Shown: positions 1 through 7,718 of the stretch, piece by piece
Layout of the letters: each line of letters begins with the position of its first letter
Numbering within the stretch: position 1 is the stretch's first letter
Assembly: GCA_016185145.1 (NCBI GenBank)
Contig: JACPOB010000094.1
Span: forward strand, 1 to 52,069
Length of the DNA: 52,069 nucleotides
Source of the DNA: Rhodospirillales bacterium
GTDB lineage: Bacteria > Pseudomonadota > Alphaproteobacteria > Reyranellales > Reyranellaceae
Direction: 5' to 3'
Made by a program: the position numbers and the translations under genes
Notes under the pieces: model-generated
What the model was told of the DNA's origin: nothing
The model's input: the letters and a program-made list of their open reading frames with translations, nothing else
Database searches by the model: none

Positions 1-9
1 AGACCTCAA

Positions 10-227
10 AAGAAAATGGGGATGGTCGGCACTACACCCCAGATTCGCGCCAAGCCATCCCTCAACCCCTTGATCTCCTTCACTCCGATCAGTCGAAAAA
101 AATCAAACTGACCCTCCAACTGCGCAAGTTGGGTTAGCTGGGGCGGGCATGTAGCTGCACCCATCCTTGTGAACTTCGTGATCGCCGCTCCAGGCTGAGC
201 ATTCTTGTTCACACAATATTGCGCCAT
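10..227 (-). pseudogene. Frameshifted small Cys/His-rich protein (NGDHEVHK-type family)
   Basis: The reading frame starts at 227 with MAQYCVNKNAQP, preceded by the ribosome site GGGGAGGAC. After residue 12 the expected continuation is in another frame, which reads GDHEVHKDGCSYMPAPANPTC. A third switch restores LEGQFD...GVKEIK, and the end (near 12-48) again needs a different frame to read ANLGCSADHPH. From memory, a family of about 70-aa bacterial proteins has the order YYVNKNAQPNGDHEVHK, a Cys, LG.F, a helix with A..EAKK, then NGCYYC..CH. All these blocks are present but spread over several frames, so this is a decayed member. Function of the family is unknown to me. Three frame changes in 200 bases argue for genuine decay rather than one sequencing error. 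Confidence 0.6.
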
Positions 228-257
228 CTTGTCCTCCCCGCTTTGTTCCTTGAACAC

Positions 258-364
258 TAGACCAGGATGCAGCTTGCAATAGTTATTTCTAGTGAGAAAA
301 ACAATTTATACATGTATTAGCAAGCATGGTTGACCCAAAACCATCACGTCGTCCAATGAAATGA
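258..364. other. AT-rich intergenic stretch
   Basis: This gap is clearly more AT-rich than the surrounding sequence (for example the run around 290-325 with TATACATGTATTAG). On the minus strand it would carry the promoter of the decayed small gene; a TATAAA hexamer is visible but no convincing -35 box. No gene or repeat was recognised. Confidence 0.4.
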
Positions 365-1063
365 CTATCGCTGATCGAAGCCTAGGCTGTTGCGTAGAGT
401 CGCCTGGCCTTCAGCCAGCATCGCCACCAATGTTGCCGCCTCTTCAGGCACCGCAGCGTGGCCGGTGACTGCGCAGGTGTAGGTGGTTGCCAGCGCGCAG
501 CCGGGCGGCAGCGGTGCAGCAAGCACGATGCCCGGCGTCGACAGGATCTCCGTCGCCTGGGTGCAGCCGATGGGTCTCGTGCTCCTGGAAGCGGCGAGTG
601 CAGCCATCGCCGTTGCACCGTTGGGCGCCGGCCGCAGGCGCTTGCGAAGCTCATCCCATACGCCGAGATCACGCATCACTTTGGCGAAGTGGATGCCGGC
701 GGTGGCAAGCTCGGGGTCGGGGAAATGGATCTCGTCCGCGGCACGCAGTGCGTCGCGCAGGTCGCCGGCGGTGTCGAGCCGCGGCGGCGCCTCGCCCGAG
801 CGCACCGCGACCGATGTCGGCACCTCGCCGATGTCCCTGATCGAGGCGGGCACGACATGTCCGGCCCTGGCCAGCTCATCGATCAGGGCGCGGCTCAGGA
901 TCAGGAGATCGGCCGGCTCGCCCGACAGCAGTCGCGCCTTCATCGCGCCGACGGCGCCGAATACGCCGTCGATGGTGCAGCCGCTTTGCGCCTCGAACCC
1001 GGCGCGCACGGACTCGACCAGGCCTTGCGCGGCGCCGCCGCTCAGGATGCGGACCGCCTTCAT
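365..1063 (-). CDS. ModA-like substrate-binding domain protein
   Basis: 232-aa protein with the type 2 periplasmic-binding fold of the molybdate-binding family: N-terminal MKAVRILSGGAAQGLV, then a long central segment with EIHFPDPELATAGIHFAKV, a typical ligand-loop region, and a C-terminal domain with GCTQATEIL. It starts with the first beta strand and has no signal peptide, so it is probably cytoplasmic, like many short ModA-like proteins of alphaproteobacteria; whether it binds oxyanions or acts as a regulatory sensor is not known. The ATG at 1063 overlaps the TGA of the upstream Bug receptor pseudogene (ATGA), so it was the distal gene of that operon. The frame is intact although everything upstream in the operon is broken, so its own expression is uncertain. 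Confidence 0.75.
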   Translation of the reverse strand: MKAVRILSGGAAQGLVESVRAGFEAQSGCTIDGVFGAVGAMKARLLSGEPADLLILSRALIDELARAGHVVPASIRDIGEVPTSVAVRSGEAPPRLDTAGDLRDALRAADEIHFPDPELATAGIHFAKVMRDLGVWDELRKRLRPAPNGATAMAALAASRSTRPIGCTQATEILSTPGIVLAAPLPPGCALATTYTCAVTGHAAVPEEAATLVAMLAEGQATLRNSLGFDQR

Positions 1064-2019
1064 TGCGTCTTGATGCCGGCCTGCTTGATCACCCTGGCCC
1101 ACTTGTCGATGTCGCCCTTGAGGTAGGTCTCGAACTGGGCGGGCGTCATGGTCATGGGGACCGCGCCTTGCTTGGTCCAGGCCTCGCGGAGGGCGGGCTT
1201 GGCGATCACCTTGGCGATCTCGGCGTTCAGCCGCTCGATGACGTCCTTGGGCGTGCCTGCGGGCGCCATGATGCCGAGCCAGATCGTGGCCTCGTAGCCC
1301 GGGACACCCGCTTCGTTGGCGGTGGGCACGTTGGGCAGCACGGCCGAGCGCGTGGTCCCCGTCGTCGCAAGTGAGCGCACCTGGTCGGCATCGATATGGC
1401 CTTTCATCGCCGTCACCGCGTCGATCATCATCTGGACGTGGCCGCCGATCACGGCATTGCGCGCGTCGGCGCTGTTCTTGTGCGGTATGTGCACGATATC
1501 GATGCCGCTCATGGCTTTGAACAGCTCGCCCGCCATGTGGTAGGGCGTGCCCGGCCCCGACGAGGCGTAGTTGAGTTTGCCCGGCTCGGCCTTGGCCAGG
1601 GCAACGAACTCCTGCAGCGTCCTGGCCTTCACCTCGGGGTTCACCACGATCACCAGATCGGACGAGTTGACCGGCGCTACGGCCGTCAGGTCCTTCATCA
1701 ACGAGTAGGGACGGTTGGCGAGCAGCGTCTCGTTGGTGGTGTGGGTGTTGGACATCATCAGGATCGTGTAGCCGTCGGGGGCCGCCTTGGCGACGATGTC
1801 GGTGCCGACCACGGCGCCCGCCCCCGGCTTGTTCTCGATGACGAACTGCTGCTTCAGGACCTCGCCGAGTTCGTTGCCGATCTGGCGGGCATAGACGTCG
1901 GCGGGCCCACCCGGCCCAAACGGCACGACGATGCGAACCGGCTTGGCAGGCTAGGCCTGCGCCCACACAGGCAAGGATGTGGCGGCAAGCGAACCCGCCA
2001 GCAGATGGCGTCGAAGCAC
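1060..2019 (-). pseudogene. Bug/TctC-family solute receptor, disrupted by in-frame TAG
   Basis: A GTG start at 2019 follows the ribosome site GGGAGGATCGCC and encodes a signal peptide (LRRHLLAGSLAATSLPVWAQA). The next codon is TAG (1951-1953), where the family almost always has Tyr in the motif YPAKPVRIVVPFGPGG; the following codons PAKPVRIVVPFGPGGPADV are in the same frame and the rest is open to 1060. One substitution (for example TAC to TAG) explains the lesion. The full reading frame would be 319 codons, normal for tripartite tricarboxylate receptor proteins, which are periplasmic binders of carboxylates and related compounds. A start inside the gene (1926) would lack the signal peptide and the first strand, so the product should be non-functional. 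Confidence 0.85.
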
Positions 2020-2040
2020 GGCGATCCTCCCTGATTTTTT

Positions 2041-2356
2041 TCAGGCTGCCATGGTGGACGCCGGCCGCCAGCGCAGCAAGTAGGCCTGGATGCGCCGCAC
2101 GCCCGCGGCCAGGATCACGCCCACGATCATCAGCACGAACACCGCCACCATCATGCCGGCGGCCTCGCCGCGCGCTTCGGCCTCGATGATCATGCGGCCG
2201 ATGCCGTGTTCGGCACCGATGAACTCGCCCACGATCACGCCGATCAGCGAGAAGGAGACGGCGGGCGTCAGCGAGGCGAACAGCCAGGCCATGGTCGAGG
2301 GCACGATCACGGTGCGAGTCACCTGCCACTCGCCGGCGCCCAGCAGGCGGGGTGTG
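2041..2356 (-). pseudogene. ABC transporter permease, C-terminal remnant (SsuC/TauC type)
   Basis: Reads LLGAGEWQVTRTVIVPS, then MAWLFASLTPAVSFSLIGVIVGEFIGAE and two hydrophobic segments, ending in RRIQAYLLRWRP. This is the last part of an inner-membrane permease of the nitrate/sulfonate/taurine type, including the region after the EAA loop and the last two membrane helices. The N-terminal half is absent: upstream the sequence changes directly, in another frame, into an ATPase fragment. It lies directly upstream of the Bug receptor pseudogene on the same strand, so it belonged to a former transporter operon. Confidence 0.8.
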
Positions 2357-2590
2357 AGTATCGAGCGCGCCGAACGGTTCGTCCATCAGCAGGATCCCGG
2401 GCCGCGCGATCAAGGTGCGCATCAGCGACACGCGCTGGCGCATGCCGCCCGACAGCGAGGCTGGATAGAAGCGGTCGAAGCCGCTCAATCCGGCCTGGCG
2501 TATGGCCTCGGCGACGCGCGCCTTGCGCTCATCGGTCGGCACGCCGGCCAGTTCCAGGGCATAGCCGATGTTGCCCTCGACGGTTTTGCT
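2357..2590 (-). pseudogene. ABC transporter ATPase, internal fragment
   Basis: The frame contains SKTVEGNIGYALELAGVP, the signature LSGGMRQRVSLMRTL, and the Walker B/D-loop MDEPFGALDT. It stops at about 2356, where the permease fragment begins out of frame; the Walker A region upstream is missing, replaced by non-matching sequence up to an in-frame TAG near 2630. Thus the gene lost both its start and its end. The deletion joined the D-loop region of the ATPase to the C-terminal part of the permease, which cannot be a base-calling error. The family (SsuB/TauB/NrtD) imports sulfonates, nitrate or related compounds. Confidence 0.8.
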
Positions 2591-2673
2591 GCGCGGGCCA
2601 GGTACACCATCATCTTTTGGGGGCGCCTACAACGGCGCTGCGGCGGAAGGGAGAACCGCAGCGCGCCCCCAGC

Positions 2674-3840
2674 CTATTGCTGCTGCTGGTCGATCTGCCC
2701 GCTCCAGCCCTTTTTCTCGGCCTCGAAGAACGAGGCGAAGACCTTGCGGATGGTGCTCTCGGCGATGTCGCGGGTGATGAACACCACGCGGCTCTTCCGG
2801 TCGTCGCCTTCGGGCCAGGCATCGAGCGTGGCCGGCGGATGGAAGACGTGCTGCACGCCGTGGATCACGACCGGCTTGTCGGTGTCCTTGACGTTCAGGA
2901 TGCCCTTCATGCGCAAGAGGTCGGGCCCGCGATAGGTCACCAACGCATCGAACGCCGCCGCCACCGTCGACCAACTCATCGGCTCGTCGAAGGTCATGCA
3001 GAACGCTTTTATGCGATCGTCGTGGCGGTTGACGTTGTGCGGGTCCTGCTCCCCATGGCCGTGCTCATGCCCATGGTCATGGCCGTGGTGATGATCGTCA
3101 TGGCCATGACCGTGATGATGGTGATGGCCGCCGCCATGCTCGTGGCCATAGGCTTCCTCGTGCAGCCAGCGCTTGACGTCGGCGCTCTTGGTCTCGGGAT
3201 TGTAGAGTCCGGCGTTCAGGATCTCGTTGGGGTCGATGTCGCCGCCCGAGATGGCATGGAACGGCGCGCCGGGATTGAGCTGGTGCAGGCGGCCCTTCAG
3301 CTCGGAGAGCTTCGGCGCCTCGGCGATGTCGCTCTTGGTCAACAGCAGCCGGTCGGCGACGGCGGCCTGCTTCACCGCCTCCTCGTGGTTGTCGAGCGTG
3401 CTGGTGCCGTTGACGCCGTCGACCGTGGTCACCACGCCGTCGAGCCGGTAGCGCGAGGCGAGCAGGGGATCGGTCATCAGCGTGTGCAGGATGGGCGCGG
3501 GGTCGGCGAGCCCGGTGGTCTCGACGACCATGCGCTTGAACGGCGTCACCTCGCCCTTGGAGCGCTTGAGGAACAGCTCGCTCATGGTGCGCACCAGGTC
3601 GCCGCGCACCGTGCAGCACAGGCAGCCCGAGTTCAGCGTCACCATGCCCTCGTCGTCGGACTTCTCGACCAGCAGATGGTCGAGCCCGATCTCGCCGAAC
3701 TCGTTGATGATCACCGCGGTGTCGGCAAGCTCGGGCCGGCGCAGCAGCTTGTTCAGCAGCGTGGTCTTGCCGCTGCCCAGGAAGCCCGTCAGCACCGTGA
3801 CGGGAATGCGTTGCTCGGCGGCGCTCTGCGTGTCGCTCAT
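2674..3840 (-). CDS. COG0523 (CobW/ZagA-type) metal-handling GTPase
   Basis: About 388 aa. Walker A GFLGSGKT (residues 19-26), the metal-binding CxCC motif in SGCLCC (73-76), the switch region ETTGLADP, and LTKSD as the base-recognition motif where NKxD is usual. A loop around residues 230-270 is extremely His-rich (HGGGHHHHHGHGHDD...), typical of members that bind Zn or other divalent metals. The C-terminal CobW_C domain contains RMKGILNVKD and the last part RVVFITRDI. The family delivers metals to client enzymes in the cytoplasm, often under zinc limitation. I chose ATG 3840 over TTG 3849 because GGGGA lies about nine bases upstream of the ATG. A short 37-bp gap separates it from the CHAD gene on the same strand. 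Confidence 0.85.
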   Translation of the reverse strand: MSDTQSAAEQRIPVTVLTGFLGSGKTTLLNKLLRRPELADTAVIINEFGEIGLDHLLVEKSDDEGMVTLNSGCLCCTVRGDLVRTMSELFLKRSKGEVTPFKRMVVETTGLADPAPILHTLMTDPLLASRYRLDGVVTTVDGVNGTSTLDNHEEAVKQAAVADRLLLTKSDIAEAPKLSELKGRLHQLNPGAPFHAISGGDIDPNEILNAGLYNPETKSADVKRWLHEEAYGHEHGGGHHHHHGHGHDDHHHGHDHGHEHGHGEQDPHNVNRHDDRIKAFCMTFDEPMSWSTVAAAFDALVTYRGPDLLRMKGILNVKDTDKPVVIHGVQHVFHPPATLDAWPEGDDRKSRVVFITRDIAESTIRKVFASFFEAEKKGWSGQIDQQQQ

Positions 3841-3877
3841 GAATACCAATCCCCATCCGTCAGGTGACGGACGGCCG

Positions 3878-4732
3878 TCACCAGAATTTGCCCGCCTTCC
3901 TGAACGTCTTCCACGCCCGCTCGAGCTTGCGGCGGCGGCGCTTTTCGCCGGCCTCCGCCTGCTTGGCGAGGCGCTTCAGCGGCTTCTTGGCGTCCTCGTT
4001 GGGACGCGCCGCCGTCGCGAGGTCGGCCAGCATATGGCGGGCGACCGCGCGGTCGTTCATGGCGCCGAGCGCGCCCTGCAGGCGCGCCGTGGCCTCGATA
4101 TAGGGCTTGGCTGCTTCCGAGGCAAAGGCCGGCTGCAGGAACTCCGCGGCGTAGCGCAGCTTCTTGATGGCGATCCTGAGCCGGTGCAGGCGGTGCGGAT
4201 CGAGCGAGTCGATCCTGCGACCGCGATGCATGACCTTCTCATGGTGCTGGTCGAGCTCGGCGAGCGCGAAATGGTCGAGCCGTTCGGTCGGATGGGCGGG
4301 CGACAGGTCGATGAAGGAGTGGAGCTGGCGATCGAAGGCCTCGAACCGCGCACCGGAAAGGGCCGAGCGGGCGCGCTGCATGTAGGTCTCGGCGAGCCTG
4401 CGGGCGATGCGCTGGATGATCGGTGGCACGTCCTCGACCGTCTCGGTCAGGAAGACATGCAGATCGCGCGCCGGGGCGCATTCGCCGGCCAGCCACTTGG
4501 CCTCGGCCGACAGCGCCCGCACCACCGGCCCGTCGACGGCATGGCGGAACAGGCCGAAGGCGGCGCGCAGACGGCGCAGCGCCACCCGCGTCTGGTGGAT
4601 GCCGACCGGCCGTCGGCTTCCCAGGACCATGATTCGGTACTTTCGGAGGTCGGCCTGGCACTCGGCCACGATGCGCCGCAACGCGACGTCGGGCGCGGTG
4701 GTGGGGGCGAGGCCGGTGTCGAAGGGCGCCAT
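3878..4732 (-). CDS. CHAD domain-containing protein
   Basis: 284 aa, all-helical and rich in Arg, Lys and His. The CHAD signature HQTRVALRRLRAAFGLF is near residue 46 and the second half repeats it as HRLRIAIKKLRYAAEFL near 184, reflecting the two helical repeats of the domain. The C-terminus is strongly basic (EKRRRRKLERAWKTF). CHAD domains bind inorganic polyphosphate through these conserved basic residues; cytoplasmic, associated with polyphosphate granules in studied cases. No CYTH phosphatase domain is attached. The gene lies just upstream of the COG0523 GTPase on the same strand and may be co-transcribed; a functional link is not evident. Confidence 0.85.
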   Translation of the reverse strand: MAPFDTGLAPTTAPDVALRRIVAECQADLRKYRIMVLGSRRPVGIHQTRVALRRLRAAFGLFRHAVDGPVVRALSAEAKWLAGECAPARDLHVFLTETVEDVPPIIQRIARRLAETYMQRARSALSGARFEAFDRQLHSFIDLSPAHPTERLDHFALAELDQHHEKVMHRGRRIDSLDPHRLHRLRIAIKKLRYAAEFLQPAFASEAAKPYIEATARLQGALGAMNDRAVARHMLADLATAARPNEDAKKPLKRLAKQAEAGEKRRRRKLERAWKTFRKAGKFW

Positions 4733-4930
4733 GCGGTCCCGACCGTAGCGAGCCGAAAGGACCGGGCAACCGCAAAGAACGACAGTCTGGTGAACGTTTT
4801 ATGACGGTCGCCAGCCAGCACTTCGCCTGCACTTTTCGCGGATTTCGCTGGCCGGCCCGATGCTTAGCCGGCGACGTTTCCTATCCGTTTCCGGTAGCGG
4901 CCGATGGCCGCGCTGCCCTAGAGTCCCCTC

Positions 4931-5446
4931 ATGAGCATCGATGCCGCGGCCTTCAAGAAGGGCATGCGCCACCTCGCGGCGAGCGTCACCCTGATCACCA
5001 CCCGTCACCGCGACCTGCGCGGCGGCCTGACGGCCACGGCCGTCTGCTCGGTTTCGGCCGAGCCGCCGCAGCTCCTGATCTGCGTCAACAAGACGGCGAG
5101 CGCCCACGATCCGATCGGCGAGGCGGGCGTCTTCTGCGTCAACATCCTGGCCCCCGAGCATCGCAAGATCGCCGAGCGCTTCGCCGGCATGGACGGTGTG
5201 GAGGGCGACGACCGCTTCATCGACATGGGAGAATGGTCGACGCTTTCCACCGGTGCGCCGGTGCTGAAGGGCTGCCCGGTGTCGTTCGACTGCAAGCTGG
5301 TGACCAAGGTCGCCGCCGGCACCCATACCATCTATCTCGGCGAGGTCGTCGACCTCAGCCTCGATCCGGCGGCCCACGCGCTGCTCTACTGCGACGGCGC
5401 CTTCGTGCACGGCGAGCTTCTGAAGAAAGCGCTGCAGGCGGCGTAG
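4931..5446 (+). CDS. Flavin reductase-like (HpaC/DIM6 family) protein
   Basis: 171 aa. Full-length flavin reductase-like domain: FKKGMRHLAASVTLITT at the N-terminus, GLTATAVCSVSAEPPQLLICVNK (FMN-binding loop), GVFCVNILAPEH, and a C-terminal YLGEVVDLSLDPAAHALLYCDG. The family supplies reduced FMN or FAD to two-component monooxygenases; cytoplasmic. No oxygenase partner is adjacent, so the partner is unknown. It is transcribed alone, divergent from the CHAD gene across a 200-bp gap in which I saw no clear promoter boxes. Confidence 0.85.
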   Translation: MSIDAAAFKKGMRHLAASVTLITTRHRDLRGGLTATAVCSVSAEPPQLLICVNKTASAHDPIGEAGVFCVNILAPEHRKIAERFAGMDGVEGDDRFIDMGEWSTLSTGAPVLKGCPVSFDCKLVTKVAAGTHTIYLGEVVDLSLDPAAHALLYCDGAFVHGELLKKALQAA

Positions 5447-5472
5447 CTTCCTTCCGATCCTCACCTCATGTT

Positions 5473-5496
5473 CCTCTCCCCCGCCAGGGGGAGAGG
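5473..5496. repeat. CTCCCCC-type intergenic palindrome
   Basis: Perfect inverted repeat with arms CCTCTCCCCC and GGGGGAGAGG separated by GCCA, 27 bp after the flavin reductase stop. No T-run follows, so it is more likely a copy of the dispersed intergenic palindromes common in alphaproteobacteria than a classical terminator. Related stems occur at 29576-29598 and around 29451-29482. Confidence 0.7.
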
Positions 5497-5559
5497 CCAG
5501 GCGAGGGGGCAGGAACGGGGTTGCACCACCGGCCCAACCCTCTATGTTCCGGCGCCGAT

Positions 5560-5634
5560 TGGGGCGTAGCCAAGCGGTAAGGCAGAGGATTTTGATTCCT
5601 CCATTCCCAGGTTCGAATCCTGGCGCCCCAGCCA
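5560..5634 (+). tRNA. tRNA-Gln (anticodon TTG)
   Basis: Cloverleaf of 75 nt including an encoded CCA. Acceptor stem TGGGGCG pairs with CGCCCCA; D-arm AGCCAAGCGGTAAGGC; anticodon stem GAGGA/TCCTC with loop TTTTGAT, giving anticodon TTG at 5592-5594 (reads CAA, glutamine); T-arm CCCAGGTTCGAATCCTGG. The discriminator base G precedes CCA. The next coding region ends only 10 bp downstream on the opposite strand. Confidence 0.97.
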
Positions 5635-5643
5635 TTCCCCGCG

Positions 5644-5844
5644 CTATTGCATGGAGTAGACGAAGGGCGAGGGCAGGTCGCGCGTCTTGGGCTCCAACCG
5701 CGCCTTTATGGCGATTTCCACGACCGCAGCCCGGTTGTCGGCCAGATAGCGGGCCGCGTTGTCGAAGCCACCCGCCCTGCATTCGGCGATGAGGCGGTCC
5801 ACTTCCCGTTGCACATCGCGTCGCAAGTCGGCGTCGTCAGGCAT
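5644..5844 (-). CDS. Small hypothetical protein (66 aa) downstream of carbamoyltransferase
   Basis: Starts at ATG 5844, 17 bp after the carbamoyltransferase stop, behind a good ribosome site (GGAAGG, seven bases upstream), so it is probably translated from the same mRNA. The product is soluble, without membrane segment or signal peptide: an acidic/basic helix (DLRRDVQREVDRLIAECRAGG), a second helix (AARYLADNRAAVVEIAIKARL) and a short tail FVYSMQ. I do not recognise the family. Small genes often accompany NodU-like carbamoyltransferases, but this one lacks the hydrophobic segment of the DUF5989/SxtJ partners. Function unknown. Confidence 0.6.
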   Translation of the reverse strand: MPDDADLRRDVQREVDRLIAECRAGGFDNAARYLADNRAAVVEIAIKARLEPKTRDLPSPFVYSMQ

Positions 5845-5861
5845 GGCAGGCCTTCCGATTG

Positions 5862-7718
5862 CTAGAGTTCGACATGGCTCGACACGACGGTCCGGCCAAG
5901 GACCAGATAATCGATGCCGCTGATGCTGAAGGTCCTGATCGCATCGCGTGGCGAATCCACCATCGGCTCGCCGCGCAGGTTGAAGGACGTGTTCATGAGG
6001 ATCGGCACGCCTTTGCGCCGTTCGAAGGCCTTCAGCAACGCGTGAAAGGTCGGGTTCGAGGCGGCCGTGACGATCTGGACGCGCGCCGATCCGTCGGCAT
6101 GCGTGATCGCGGGGATGACGGCCTTCTTCTCGGCGCGGACCGGATGCACCGCCAGCATGTAGTACTCCGGCGCGCCGGCCCCGAGGTTCGGTTCGAACTC
6201 GAAATACTGGCTGGCGGCCTCGGCGGTGACGGCCGGCGCAAACGGGCGGAAGAGCTCGCGGAACTTCACGCGCTCGTTGACGATGCGCTTCATGGCTGGA
6301 TTCGTCGCATCCGCCAGGATGCTGCGCGCGCCGAGGGCGCGCGGCCCCCATTCGGATTGCCCCTGCACCCAGCCGATGACGGCGCCGTCCGCGAGAAGGC
6401 CGGCCACATGGTCGACGAGTTCGTCGTCGCTGGGATGCGTCGAGATCGAGTCGAACCCGCTCGTGGCGACAGCGGCCTCGACTTCCGCCTGGTCGAGTGG
6501 CGAGCCGAGATACGGCGATGCAAAGCTCTGCATCCGCGGCTGCCTGGCGGCTCGGTGATAGTAGGATGCTGCGGCGCCGATGGCATTGCCGGCGTCTCCG
6601 GCCGCGGGATGGACGAAGAGATTGTAGCCGCCTTCGCGAATCAGGCGGCCGTTGGCCAGCGAGTTCAGGGCGACGCCGCCGGCGAGACAGACGTTGCGTG
6701 TTCCCGCGATCGCCGACGCCTTTGTCACCACGTGGAGGATGAGCTCCTCGGTGCAGAGCTGGACGCTGGCCGCCAGGTCGGCGTAGTGCCCGCTGCTCTC
6801 CAGAATCCGATCGGCCTCCGCCTCGGCAAGGTCTGCCGGCAGGTCGGCGCGCGCCACGGCGAAGTCGGCTTCCGGTTCGCGCGGCTCGCCGAAGCGGCGC
6901 AGGAATTCGTCGGTATAGGGCAGTGATTCGGGGGTGAGGAATTCGAAGCAGGATTGGTCGATCTCGAATCCGCCGTCGTCGCGCAACGTGATCAGCTTGC
7001 GCACGTCATCGTAGAATTTCGGCCGTCCGAAGGCGGCCATGCCCATGACCTTGTACTCGCCTTCGTTCACCTCGAAACCGAGGAAGGCGGTGAAGGCGCT
7101 GTAGAACAGGCCGATCGAGTGCGGCAGGTTGATCGCCAGCTTTCGCTCGATCTCCGACCCTCGGCCGACGGCAATGACGGCCGTCTCGTACTCGCCGACG
7201 CCGTCCATGGTGACGACCGCCGCGTGATCGAAGGGTGAGGTGTAGAACGCTGCCGCGAGGTGGGAATCGTGATGGTCGACGTAGGCGACCTTCTCCCGGG
7301 ATACGCCCAGCTCACTGCAGATCTTGCCGACGGCGTCGAACTTATCGAGCTTGAACCAGGAGTGCGTGACCGACTTGAGGTAGGGCGACACATCGCTGGC
7401 CCCGGTCGCCGCGCTCCACAAGGTACGCGCCCGGTCCATCAATCCGCCATTCGCCTTCTGTTGCTGCTGGCGGACAGTGGAGGCCCATACGATGCGATCG
7501 AACTTCTTCAATGCGTCTTCGTAGTAGACGATACGATCGATCTCGGCGGTCGAGACGTCCGCCTGCCTGAGACAGAAGTCTATGGCGCGGCGCGGGAAAC
7601 CGGCGTCGTGCTTGATCCGCGTGAACCGCTCTTCCTGGCCCGCGGCAATGATGCGGCCGTCGATCAGCAGGGCGGCGGCCGAGTCGTGAAAACCGAAAGA
7701 GAGACCAAGCACCTTCAT
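5862..7718 (-). CDS. Carbamoyltransferase, NodU/CmcH family
   Basis: 618 aa, the usual length. The N-terminal YrdC-like/Kae1-like domain begins VLGLSFGFHDSAAALL and has EERFTRIKHD and the metal-site motif VDHHDSHLAAAFY; DGVGEYETAVI and GEYKVMGMA follow. The C-terminal domain has LAGGVALNSLANGRL, GDAGNAIGAA, QGQSEWGPRALGARSIL and NTSFNLRGEPMV, all hallmarks of O-carbamoyltransferases that use carbamoyl phosphate and ATP. Known substrates include Nod factors, cephems and other natural products; the substrate here cannot be read from the sequence. The ATG at 7718 overlaps the stop of the upstream SGNH gene (TGATG), so the two are translationally coupled; starting at this Met aligns with the family N-terminus. 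Confidence 0.9.
   Translation of the reverse strand: MKVLGLSFGFHDSAAALLIDGRIIAAGQEERFTRIKHDAGFPRRAIDFCLRQADVSTAEIDRIVYYEDALKKFDRIVWASTVRQQQQKANGGLMDRARTLWSAATGASDVSPYLKSVTHSWFKLDKFDAVGKICSELGVSREKVAYVDHHDSHLAAAFYTSPFDHAAVVTMDGVGEYETAVIAVGRGSEIERKLAINLPHSIGLFYSAFTAFLGFEVNEGEYKVMGMAAFGRPKFYDDVRKLITLRDDGGFEIDQSCFEFLTPESLPYTDEFLRRFGEPREPEADFAVARADLPADLAEAEADRILESSGHYADLAASVQLCTEELILHVVTKASAIAGTRNVCLAGGVALNSLANGRLIREGGYNLFVHPAAGDAGNAIGAAASYYHRAARQPRMQSFASPYLGSPLDQAEVEAAVATSGFDSISTHPSDDELVDHVAGLLADGAVIGWVQGQSEWGPRALGARSILADATNPAMKRIVNERVKFRELFRPFAPAVTAEAASQYFEFEPNLGAGAPEYYMLAVHPVRAEKKAVIPAITHADGSARVQIVTAASNPTFHALLKAFERRKGVPILMNTSFNLRGEPMVDSPRDAIRTFSISGIDYLVLGRTVVSSHVEL

Noticed and set aside
1951..1953. 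Recoding of TAG (pyrrolysine) in the Bug receptor
   Set aside because: The position is normally Tyr at a signal-peptide junction and there is no sign of recoding elements; a nonsense mutation is simpler.
365..2542. A 725-codon open frame covering the whole left-hand zone
   Set aside because: It is a chance read-through: it joins the ATPase fragment and ModA-like protein by translating the permease and Bug receptor in the wrong frame. High GC lowers stop-codon frequency.
3098..3180. A simple-sequence repeat or CRISPR-like array (repeating CATGGCCATGACC)
   Set aside because: It is the His-rich coding segment of the COG0523 GTPase; the pattern comes from His/Gly/Asp codons.
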